The position numbers were made by a program, and so were the translations under genes. A model generated the notes under the pieces. The model was not told the DNA's origin. It saw only the letters and a list, made by a program, of their open reading frames with translations, and ran no database searches. 17,913 nucleotides of DNA from the NCBI GenBank assembly GCA_902984215.1, contig CADWAF010000343.1, positions 1-17,913 on the forward strand, read 5' to 3'. This document shows positions 9,128 to 17,312 of this stretch, piece after piece; position 1 is the first letter of the stretch; every line of letters begins with the position of its first letter. This DNA is from Willaertia magna. Lineage: Eukaryota; Heterolobosea; Eutetramitea; Acrasida; Naegleriidae.

Positions 9128-11742
9128 TTAAAACTTTGCGTGTTTACATAATTCAATCATATTTTTACCAACTTTGTCATGAGGATTTCTCACTAAATGT
9201 TCTTCAAAAAATTGTAATGCTTCTTCATAATTAGCTTGTTTATACAAATAATATCCTTGATTATAATTATTCCACTTGTTTTTAGATTCTTTTTGCTCCA
9301 TTTCATACATCCATTCTTTATAAAAATATAAATTACAATAATAATTTAAGAATAATTACTTACCATCCATTGCAACATGTAAACTATCTCCTAATTCATA
9401 AACATTTAAATCTTCGAATTGGTGTTTGCTATTATGAAATCTAATTTCATCAATACATCTAATTAAAAACTTTTCCTTAATAATTTTTTGAATCTTTTCA
9501 CACACTGTTATTGGAACTTCAAATTTTGAATTCTTTTTTAACATTTTTGTTATTTTCCTTTTAATGTCACCAAGTATTGAAAATGTTTTAATTTCATTTG
9601 TACCCAAATTTCCACAAGCAACTGAATCACTAACAACCGAACAGTATGCTGTAAAAGGAACTGGAGAATTTGTAGTCCCTACATTTAATTGTGATAGTTT
9701 TTCTGTTAAAGCTTTTGCAAGATTACAACCTTTTAATTCATGATTGTCAGAATCAATAGCTGCATTAAATGAAATTGTAATAAATCCATTTTCAAAAGCA
9801 CCAACTTGACCTTTTCCTGATTTTGCTAATTGTTGTACTGTTTGGAAAATTAATGTTGTCACTGAAACAATTTCCTTATTGTCAACTGCCTCTGCCCAAA
9901 TTCCAAAATTATTTAATCTCATTCCTACAATTGTTACATTCTTTTGTTCAAGGCCAAGTTCAAACTTTAGTAAATATGATACCTTATTGTTGACTCTATA
10001 TGAAGAATGTTGTAATGAGGACTCTTTATGACTTAAATCAGAAGATTCATTATCTTTTGTAACACTTTGATTGTCTGAATGTTGTTCAATTCCTAAAGTG
10101 TTATTATCTTTTAACATTTTCTCTTCAAGTTGAGTTAAAAGAAAACTAGGAATAAAAGATCTGTATAATTTCATTCTTGAAACCATTTCGTTAAACATGA
10201 ACATAATTAATTTAACTTCTGAAAAGAATGATTTTGGTATTGTAATATCTTCAAGTTCCATATTTGACACTAAACTAAATAAAAGAATTAACTGTTTAAA
10301 AGGTTTCACTATTCTTGAAGAAAAATAAATACCAGCAACAATACCTGCAATAATAATTACAATACTTGCTACAGCTGCTGAAGTAATGGCAATTACAATG
10401 TTACCAATATAATACCATTGTTCCACACTTAAAATTAATACCCAGTCAACCCCATTTTCTGTACAAATTCTCATTACATTTACGTATCTATTGGAATAAG
10501 TTAATAAATATTGACGATTGCATTCAAGATTTGATAGTTTTTTGTTGGAAAAACCAGTTACAAACTCTTTGGTGTTTTCAATGTCTGGTTTTGTAGAGTT
10601 TTTGCAAATTAAACAAATCTCAGATTCATCATTTGCTTGTTTTAATTTGAGCATTAAATAATGTAAGAAAATACTACTTACTAGCAATAATTTTACTTGT
10701 TGCTGTCTCAATAACCGCTACAACCACTCCAGGCAAATGCAAAGTACTTGAATTCAAATAATGTGCCATACTGTTTGTAAATTGTTATTATTAGAATTAA
10801 CGAATGGTGAAATGAACAAATTACTAACCTGGATGCTGCAAAATCATAAGCAAATACAGCGTTGTCCTTTCCATTGTGTTTATATGTTGTGTTGAAAGCT
10901 TTCAGCATATTCATATGTGATAAACCAACATCTGAAGGTTCAACATATAGAGGCGTCCAGATTTTTCTTCCTAAATAAGGTATTGCCATCTGGTAAAGAA
11001 TGAAATTACTTTGAGCAAAACCCAAATTAAGTTCAGGAGAACCAATAGGTTTTCTTTCACAATAATCTCTTTCATGGAAATTATAACAACTATATTGATG
11101 AAGTTCATATTTTGTAATAACAGGGTGAACTAAAATTGTGTAAAATTCGAATATTAGGTTATTTTACTTACTGAGCAAAAGCATTGTGTCGAAATTAATA
11201 GTTGCTGTTTTTGCTGATGGTCTAGCAAATCCTAATGCAGTCCCGTCTTTTTCTACAATGAATATAAAGTAAGCCATTCCATTCGTATTTAAATATAATG
11301 ATTTCCATAAACTGAACATTAGAGTTTCAGTTTTATTTAAATCATAAAATTCCAATTCTTTAGATAACACACTAGTTGCAGTTTCTCCAAAATTTTCAAT
11401 ATCTTTAATTGATTGCCTTAAATAATTTTCTATTTTACTGAACTCGTTTTTTCTATTACTTTCTGCTAGTGTAATTAAGGAGGCACTAAATGTTGAAACC
11501 TTTATATATTGTTATAATTAAGAAAGATAAGAACAAGCCTTACTTACCCATACTGCAGTGATAAAGAGAATACTTAAAACAATTGATAATGAAATAACTG
11601 TTGTTAAACAAAAACTAATAGATCTAAAAAATTTAATCTTCTTTTCATTGTTTCCTTCTCCCTCTTGGTTACTCACAAAGGTTTTTGTCTTACTTGCTTC
11701 CAACGGTTGTTTCTCATTGTTGTGAGTGGGAACCACCTTCAT
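9128..11742 (-). CDS. Cache-type receptor with degenerate class III cyclase domain and TPR-like tail
   Basis: Six exons on the minus strand: 11742-11548, 11499-11172, 11129-10829, 10770-10682, 10635-9364 and 9315-9128. Introns are 48, 42, 58, 46 and 48 nt, all GT..AG, and the joined frame gives 790 residues. The start is at 11740-11742 (MKVVP), matching the paralogue, although an ATG 17 codons upstream is in frame. Parts in order: TM1 (about 42-64), ectodomain resembling a double Cache sensor with paired cysteines, TM2 (380-409), HAMP-like linker (about 410-464) with an MKLYRSFIPSFLL helix, cyclase homology domain (about 534-719), and a TPR-like motif (about 743-783) in the last exon. The cyclase domain lacks the first metal Asp (MRL at 543-545 where FADI is usual), the second (FENG instead of GD) and the substrate Asn/Arg (GDIKRKITK). 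It looks like a non-catalytic receptor. Ligand unknown. Confidence 0.87.
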
Positions 11743-11957
11743 TTTCTTTTTTTTTAGACAGTTGGGCAACACGCCATATTCCAGCACGCACAAAATCCTT
11801 TTGGCTTGTTAGGTAAAAAAAACTCTCCCAATGATGATTTTGCCCTTTTTACTTTTTCCAAGTCCTGCCGGTTTTTACTGTTAAAACCTCAATAACAGTG
11901 AACATTCACAACGTTACAATTGTTGTCTTAATTAGAGGTACAACAATGTTAACAACG

Positions 11958-12077
11958 CACTAGTTGCAGTTTCTCCAAAATTTTCAATCTCTTTAATTGA
12001 TTGCCTTAAATAATTTTCTAATTTATTAAATTCATTTCTTCTATTACTGTAAGCTAATGTAATTAAGGAGGCACTAA
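11958..12077 (-). pseudogene. Orphan exon-2 fragment of a third receptor paralogue
   Basis: These 120 bases match 11370-11489, the beginning of exon 2 of the adjacent receptor gene, with 11 mismatches by my count (about 91% identity) and no gaps. The orientation is the same and the fragment lies upstream of that gene's start. On the minus strand the reading frame remains open and keeps the family pattern (SASLITLA, then SNRRNEFNKLE and FGETATS). Some residues agree with the truncated copy at 1458-2887 (NRRNEFNKLE), others with the full copy (RQSIK, FGETATS), so it appears to derive from another family member rather than from a direct copy of its neighbour. No matching exon 1 or 3 is visible beside it. 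Confidence 0.85.
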
Positions 12078-12132
12078 TGATTATGTTGGTAATTCTTATT
12101 TTACTTAAAAAAACTCGTTTCTTAAAGATGAA

Positions 12133-13586
12133 CTACAAATTTGAAAAGTGACATATAATACAATCTCCTTTTTGAATTTCTCTACTAAAGTAATCATTCT
12201 TTTCCAATAAATAAATAAACATAAAATTCGGTTTAAGTATCAATAACAAACAAAACTTACAATTTCCCAATAAAATTCAATTGTGTTCACCAATTTTCTT
12301 ACTAAAATCTTACTTATCATACAAACTTTCAAATTCTTTTCAAATTTTAATTTCATATTCTTTTCTATTGTACGTTTTATGTAAAATATATTTTCTTGAT
12401 CTTTTTTTGATAGAAATAAAGAGCAATCTTCTTCTTTAAAAAATACATTATCAATAAAAATTCTAATCTTTACGTTTAATTCAAATTTTTCTTTATCTGC
12501 TGTAAATTTATCTATTTCCTTATGTGGACTAGATTTATCCTTCGCCTTAATTGCTCTTTTTCCTGTAAGTTGTTGTTTATCCTTCTTTTCCTTTGACGCC
12601 TTCTTTGAATATTTCTTCTTTTGCGTTGTTAACTTTGGTGAAATTGTCTGAGGTGTAACATCAGGAGAATCTAATCGTTTGTTAAATGCGCAAGCCTTTA
12701 CTGCATACTTTATTCTTTTCTTATCTTGTTTTGTTACCGTCTCGTTTGTCGTTGTATTCAATTCACTACCACTTTGACTTGCTTGACTAGACTGAATTAA
12801 TTGACTCGATTGACTTTCAAACTCTTGTTCTTGACTACTGCTAATCATTATCATAGCATTATCATTCTTATTGTCATCCTCATACTCAGTATCTGTATCA
12901 TCAATTACTTTACGCTTTTTAAAATTTTTTGAACCCTCTTTCGTTGTATTCCTATTAATTGTTGTATTGCGTTTAAAAGTATTATTATTACCACGACCAC
13001 TTATTGAGCTAGAACAGTTAGTTGAAAAAGTATTAACAACTCCCTCAAAATCTTCTACGGTATATCTACAACCATCGCAAGAAGCGCCAAAAGTAACGTT
13101 ATTGAAGGGAAAGGCTTTCCTATAGTCTTCAATATTTTTCTTATGAATTCTATACTTTTTAGAGAAAGGCTTACGTCCAAACTTGTTTCCTATAAAAAAA
13201 AACAGTTTTGTGGAAAAAGTTGAGTTTTGTATTGAAAGTTGTATTATAAGTTGTATTGAAAGTAGAGTGGTATGAGTAAAAAGTTTGAAAGGGTTGATAA
13301 ATTATTACTTACCAATTAATCCACAACAAGAACAACAAGTTACAATAGTATCATGATTCTTATCCTATTTGTCAACAATGAATGGTACTTCCTTTTCATC
13401 TTCTGAACTACTAGTTTCTGCAATCTCAATGATATCCTCCTCTCCTTCTTCTATCCATTTACTACTATTATTATCATTACTACTATCATTATTATTACTA
13501 TCAACAACCCTACCTCTACTATTCTTTGTATTACGCGTAAACGAATTATCACCAATTTTAAAGGGAGAATACCTTCTAAAGGACAT
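12133..13586 (-). pseudogene. Cysteine-motif, basic protein of unknown function with an in-frame TAG
   Basis: The best model has three exons, 13586-13313, 13189-12261 and 12198-12133, with GT..AG introns of 123 and 62 nt; together they make 423 codons. One codon, TAG at 13365-13367, is a stop at position 74. Before it is an acidic Ser/Asn/Glu-rich segment. After it the same frame continues with TCCSCCG (C84, C87), a basic stretch, and CDGC (C129, C132), suggesting a zinc-binding C4 site split across intron 1. A Lys-rich, Ser/Gln-rich linker and a folded-looking C-terminus follow. The last exon adds CIICH. Without intron 2 the protein would end in a TGA near 12240. No in-frame ATG lies between the stop and the cysteine motif, so the motif is not translated unless the TAG is a sequencing error, an allele or read through. 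I recognise no family; a nuclear or DNA-binding role is only a guess. Confidence 0.55.
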
Positions 13587-13928
13587 TGTAAATTTTGTTT
13601 TTTTTTGTACAGCAATTCAAAAAGGCTTGTTGTTAAATAATTTACGTAAAAAAAAATAATAAAAGGAAATAAATACAACTATTCAATACAAAACTTGAAA
13701 AAACGCTTTTGGGCTTGAAACGCATTTTTGGTCAACCAAGATTGTGTTGGTTGTATTATCTCTTATGTGAAAGTTATTATTCATTTGACTTTAGTAAATT
13801 TTAAAAAACGAAAATTTATTTTTACTGTATATACAATTAAATAATAAAACTACAATTTCTTAAAAAAATTCTTAAAATTAAAAAAATAATTAAAAAAATA
13901 ATTAAAAAAAATTCTTAAATAAATAAAA
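13587..13928. other. Intergenic region upstream of the cysteine-motif gene
   Basis: This 342-bp stretch holds the promoter side of the gene ending at 12133 and the 3' flank of Hikeshi. It contains a perfect 7-bp inverted repeat, caaccaa at 13733-13739 and ttggttg at 13747-13753, around a 7-nt loop, and towards Hikeshi a run of short taattaaaaaa units (about 13877-13915). The inverted repeat might be a dimeric-factor site. I see no gene. Confidence 0.5.
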
Positions 13929-14555
13929 TTAATCCATTTGTTTTTTATAAATATGTGGATCATGTTTTAATTTTTGTAAAAACTTTTGTAACCATTGATC
14001 AATTACATTTGTAGGTAACACTAACATATCTCTACTAAATCCTTGTACAGGTTTAGCAAATGAAGACATATAATTAAATAAATCTTTAGCAATAAACTGA
14101 ACTAATTGTTGTACTTGAGATTGTTCTAACTGTTGTTTTTGTTGCGCATTTAAACTTAAATTATTTATAACATCCATTGAATCTATACTTAGACCAATAA
14201 AAATAAAGTTTTGTTGTTCTTGTTGTTGTTGAAAAACATTTTGAAAAGCATTTTGAAATAATAAATTTCCACTTTTAGAACTTGTATTATCAAAAGATAA
14301 AGGTACATGAATATGTGTACTTTGTTTTTCACTTGATAAATAGTCAATATATTCCCAATTTTGTGCATCATTTGATAGATAAATTGTAAAACCCATTTCT
14401 TGTGGGATTAGTGGACTATTTGGTAAGATAAATAATGTCATTTCTGTTATTTTTTGTCCTTTATATCTATCGGGTATTTGTGCAATCCATCTATTTTCTG
14501 CAACTTGTTGAAAATCCATAAAGCAAGGACAAGTTGGTACGATTAAGCCAAACAT
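13929..14555 (-). CDS. Hikeshi-family protein (OPI10/DUF775), Hsp70 nuclear import carrier
   Basis: Single exon, 208 residues, close to the usual 195-205 for the family. Hikeshi carries Hsp70 into the nucleus during heat stress by bridging it to FG nucleoporins. Conserved features are the MFG start, an AENRWIAQIPD stretch at about 19-29, a beta-rich N-terminal half with an MGFTIYLS strand near 54-61, and a C-terminal helical part with NYMSSFA (about 162-168) and VLPTNVIDQWLQKFLQKL ahead of the final HDP. Between the halves there is a Gln-rich insertion (about 109-148) common in AT-rich protists. The start ATG follows a poly-A/T leader, and the first residues align with other family members. 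It shares a 470-bp divergent intergenic region with the gene at 15026. Assignment is by recognition of the terminal motifs. Confidence 0.88.
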   Translation of the reverse strand: MFGLIVPTCPCFMDFQQVAENRWIAQIPDRYKGQKITEMTLFILPNSPLIPQEMGFTIYLSNDAQNWEYIDYLSSEKQSTHIHVPLSFDNTSSKSGNLLFQNAFQNVFQQQQEQQNFIFIGLSIDSMDVINNLSLNAQQKQQLEQSQVQQLVQFIAKDLFNYMSSFAKPVQGFSRDMLVLPTNVIDQWLQKFLQKLKHDPHIYKKQMD

Positions 14556-15025
14556 TTTTTTTTTAATTATTTTTTTATTAATTTTTTTTTTAATTTCAAA
14601 TTCTTTTTATAAATGTTAAACTATTCGCTTCCGAAAGAAGCAATGAGAAAGAAACGGAAACTGTATCGGAACGGAAATCTTTTTTTCTAGCTGCTGAATG
14701 AAATCAGTTCCAACAGTTTAATGAAAATCGTGGTTTACTTAACTTATTTTTGTTCAGGAATAGAGGTTCTATGAATTGTTGTTAGCAATTTGCAGGTAAG
14801 GTTGATTTTTCACTTAAATAAAAAAATCTTTTGGAAATCTATCCAAAATTGAGGAGTTGTTGCCTGACACAATAAGGATAAGCAAACAAATCTTTCCGTT
14901 GCACGACAATTATTATTGTTAACTGTTGCATTTTGCGTTCTTGTCCAACTTACTTTACGGTCCGGGCTTTCAACTCCGTTCCTTACAATCTCTGTTAATT
15001 TTTATTCAAAAAAAAGTAAAAAAAA
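14556..15025. promoter_or_regulatory. Shared divergent promoter region of Hikeshi and the two-TM gene
   Basis: The two genes point away from each other across these 470 bp. A cluster of GGAA-type motifs is visible: ttccg at 14629-14633 and cggaa at 14655-14659, 14667-14671 and 14672-14676. The first lies in a 5-bp hairpin, gcttc (14627-14631) and gaagc (14637-14641). Spacing does not fit a standard heat-shock element (alternating GAA and TTC separated by two bases), although Hikeshi function is linked to heat stress. Poly-A/T runs precede both start codons. Regulatory function is inferred from position and motif density only. Confidence 0.4.
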
Positions 15026-15733
15026 ATGCCAAAAGTCGATTGTTCTAAAGTTAATGTTTCATTCATCTTTTTAGCAGGAGGTATTTTCACATTTGCTTTG
15101 GGTATCATTGCAGCCGTGCTATTCGGCATAGAAATGTCCAAATACGCAAATGTTGTAGGTACTGTACAACAAACAGATTGTTATGTCCACAATAGCCTTT
15201 TATCTTGTACTTCTTCTTCTTCTTCTTCTTCCAATAATATGATTGTTGCTACTAACACTGATGAAACTATAATATTTAATAATAACGCTAATAAACATTT
15301 AGATAATAACCTTGCCAGTAAAGAAAATAAATGTACTACTTATACTCCAATTTGGAAAATCTCCTATTTAATACAGGATAGAAATACTACAGGTGAAATT
15401 AGAGGTACTGCAACAAGTAGTGAATTTTTAGCAGAAAAACAATTAGAACAAAATCAAGTAAATGAACATCATGATTGTTATTATTATGTACAACAAACTT
15501 CAACTGTTGTGTGGGATGTAGCTACCTTTCCAACTCATTATTTAATTTTAATGGTAATGGGATTAGGTTTTGGATGTTTCTTATTAACTACTTTTATTGG
15601 TTGTTTTTATTGTTTATGTAAACAAGATTTACAAGATCAAGAACGTAAAACAAGTAATAGTGAATATTCTTCTTTAGTTGGAAGTATTCAACAAGGAACT
15701 ACTCCTATTTATAGTAGATCTACAAATATTTAA
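15026..15733 (+). CDS. Two-TM protein with a cysteine-containing lumenal loop, function unknown
   Basis: Single exon of 235 residues, preceded by an A-rich leader. A short N-terminus is followed by TM1 (about 12-35), a loop of about 135 residues, TM2 (about 172-197) and a polar tail of about 38 residues with SEYSSLVG. The loop has four cysteines (52, 61, 103, 151) that could make two disulfides, a Ser tract (63-69) and an Asn-rich stretch; NTT at 120-122 is a possible glycosylation site. The layout recalls DUF3592-like proteins and, in topology only, potassium-channel beta subunits, but I cannot assign a family. Codon use and intact frame support a real gene. Confidence 0.75.
   Translation: MPKVDCSKVNVSFIFLAGGIFTFALGIIAAVLFGIEMSKYANVVGTVQQTDCYVHNSLLSCTSSSSSSSNNMIVATNTDETIIFNNNANKHLDNNLASKENKCTTYTPIWKISYLIQDRNTTGEIRGTATSSEFLAEKQLEQNQVNEHHDCYYYVQQTSTVVWDVATFPTHYLILMVMGLGFGCFLLTTFIGCFYCLCKQDLQDQERKTSNSEYSSLVGSIQQGTTPIYSRSTNI
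15211..15231. repeat. (TTC)7 microsatellite in the two-TM gene
   Basis: Seven perfect TTC units encode most of the serine tract in the lumenal loop (read in frame as TCT codons). Such a tract is likely to vary in length between strains without breaking the frame. Confidence 0.95.
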
Positions 15734-15878
15734 ATTTTTTTTAAATATTTTTTTTTGTAACCTTAAAGTTTTGAAAGGCTTGTTGTTGTATTTATTATAT
15801 ATAAGTGTTATATATAAATATAATTTTCTATTTGTTTTAAGTTGAGTTCTGTAATTATCTTCTTTTTTAATTAACTAT

Positions 15879-16784
15879 TTATTTCTTTTGTTTTTTTAGT
15901 TTTGCTTCTAGTCTGTTAAATTCAAAACTAGCATCATTATCATCGGGATCTATATGAAGAACTCTATCATAATAAATACAAGCCTTTTCATATTCTCTTC
16001 TCGTTTGATAAATTATAGCTAAATTATAATAAGAATTTGAAAAGCTAGGGTTAGATCGAATAGATCTTTTATACATTTCAATAGCTTCATCTTCTCTTCC
16101 GACATCTTCATATATAGAACCTAATGCAAATAAAGCTTCTGTATAATCATGTAATAAAGAAATTGCTTTTTCAAAATGTTCAATAGCTAACTCTTTCTTT
16201 CCTTGTTCACTATAACATAAACCTAAATTATAATATGGATCTGGATTCGTAATAACTAAATCCTTAGCCTTAGCATAAAACTCTATCGCTTTATTAAAAT
16301 CTCTTTTAATATAATAACAATTCCCTAAATTATTATATGCATTAGTATATTCTGGATAAATTTCAATTGATTTCTTATAATATTCAATTGCTTTATCTAA
16401 ATTCTTTGTAACAAAATAATAAGTTCCAACCGTTTTATAAGCTTCATGATTATTTGGATCTAATTCTAAAGCTTTTTGACCATAATGTAAAATTAAATTT
16501 GGTTTTTGTAAATAAACATAACAAAGAGCTAAACTACAATTAGCTTGGATATGTTTATCATTTATTTCTAAAACCTTTTCGAAATGTTCTTTTGCTTGTT
16601 CCCATTTGCGATGTTTTTCAAAATCTTTGGCTTGTTCAAAGAGAAGTTCAATTTCTTCTTTTTTTTCTGTAAATATTGTTGTGGTGTCAATAGTTGTAAG
16701 TAAAGGTTTGTTTATTGTTGTCACTGATGTTTCCGCATTGTTGTTGGTGCTGGTCGAATTGTTTTCGAGTCGATGTGTTGACAT
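15879..16784 (-). CDS. Tetratricopeptide repeat protein (seven TPRs)
   Basis: Single exon of 301 residues. After a low-complexity Ser/Thr/Asn N-terminus (1-40), seven 34-residue TPR units follow almost without break at about 45-78, 79-112, 113-146, 147-180, 182-215, 216-249 and 250-283, then a short Lys-rich tail. Each shows the W/L-G-Y-A-P pattern, for example AYNNLGNCYYIKRDFNKAIEFYAKA split over 149-173 and NLGLCYSEQGKKELAIEHF. The repeats resemble the canonical TPRs of O-GlcNAc transferase and similar scaffolds, but no catalytic domain is attached. It is probably a protein-interaction scaffold; the partner cannot be read from the sequence. The start at 16782-16784 is the first ATG of the frame, just downstream of a short poly-A/T region. 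Confidence 0.9.
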   Translation of the reverse strand: MSTHRLENNSTSTNNNAETSVTTINKPLLTTIDTTTIFTEKKEEIELLFEQAKDFEKHRKWEQAKEHFEKVLEINDKHIQANCSLALCYVYLQKPNLILHYGQKALELDPNNHEAYKTVGTYYFVTKNLDKAIEYYKKSIEIYPEYTNAYNNLGNCYYIKRDFNKAIEFYAKAKDLVITNPDPYYNLGLCYSEQGKKELAIEHFEKAISLLHDYTEALFALGSIYEDVGREDEAIEMYKRSIRSNPSFSNSYYNLAIIYQTRREYEKACIYYDRVLHIDPDDNDASFEFNRLEAKLKKQKK

Positions 16785-16911
16785 TTTTTGTAAACAATCA
16801 GAAAAAAAAATGACAAAAACAAAAAAAAATTCCTCACATCACTTTTAAAACATACACAGAAAATAGAAATGAATTACTATAACAACATATCATCATATCC
16901 TCTTCTCAACA

Positions 16912-16984
16912 GCGGGCTTGGCGCAGTTGGTAGCGCGTAGGTCTCATAATCCTAAGGTCGTGAGTTCGATCCTCACAGCCCGCA
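16912..16984 (+). tRNA. Elongator tRNA-Met (anticodon CAU)
   Basis: A 73-nt cloverleaf without intron: acceptor gcgggct/agcccgc fully paired, D stem gcgc/gcgc, anticodon stem taggt/tccta with loop ctcataa (anticodon CAU), variable loop aggtc, T stem gtgag/ctcac, loop ttcgatc, discriminator A. The T-T opposition closing the anticodon loop and the overall sequence match eukaryotic elongator tRNA-Met. An initiator would have A rather than T at position 54 and a different stem. Confidence 0.95.
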
Positions 16985-17312
16985 ATAAATTTTGTTTGCC
17001 AACAACTACGTCATTTTCCAATTTTGCAAGAATATAAACTCTTAAGGAAATTTATTCCAAAATCAATAATTGAAATATCACCTTAGAAAATGTATTCTTA
17101 AGGTTAGTACTTATCTTTCTTTTAAAATAATTCAAAATTTAAAAGCTTCCAATGCAACCAATGAAACTGCAATAGTAAGCAAATAAACAGTTTTTCAAAA
17201 GTAATTAAAAATCTAACTCCCAAAACAGAATCGATCGCGAGACCACAATTTTAGCAAGAGTTTTGCGCATAATTTATTCAAAAAAATTAAAATAAAAATT
17301 GCGAAAAAAAAA
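16985..17312. other. Intergenic region, nothing recognised
   Basis: Between tRNA-Met and the membrane-protein gene at 17313 there are 328 bases with ordinary AT-rich intergenic character. I see no open frame of useful length, no RNA fold and no strong repeat. The stretch presumably includes the promoter of the downstream gene, ending in a poly-A leader. Confidence 0.6.
16990..16993 (+). terminator. Minimal T4 polymerase III terminator of tRNA-Met
   Basis: Four T begin six bases after the tRNA. This is the minimum usual length for polymerase III termination, and no longer T run occurs in the next few tens of bases. Confidence 0.5.

Noticed and set aside
12871..13125. 84-codon plus-strand open frame
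   Set aside because: It is antisense to exon 2 of the cysteine-motif gene, whose minus-strand frame is longer, splice-connected and compositionally sensible.
13369..13678. Plus-strand 96-codon and minus-strand 75-codon open frames
   Set aside because: Both are hydrophobic shadows of the Ser/Asn/Asp-codon repeats in exon 1 of the cysteine-motif gene.
14189..14371. 60-codon minus-strand open frame
   Set aside because: It is an alternative frame within the Hikeshi gene with no motif support.
13621..15787. Shared 14-mer aaaggcttgttgtt at 13621-13634 and 15774-15787
   Set aside because: Both copies are in unrelated 5' or 3' flanks, with no extension of the match; too short to claim an element.
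16606..16848. 80-codon plus-strand open frame
   Set aside because: It is antisense to the N-terminus of the TPR protein and made of Ser/Val runs expected from that overlap.
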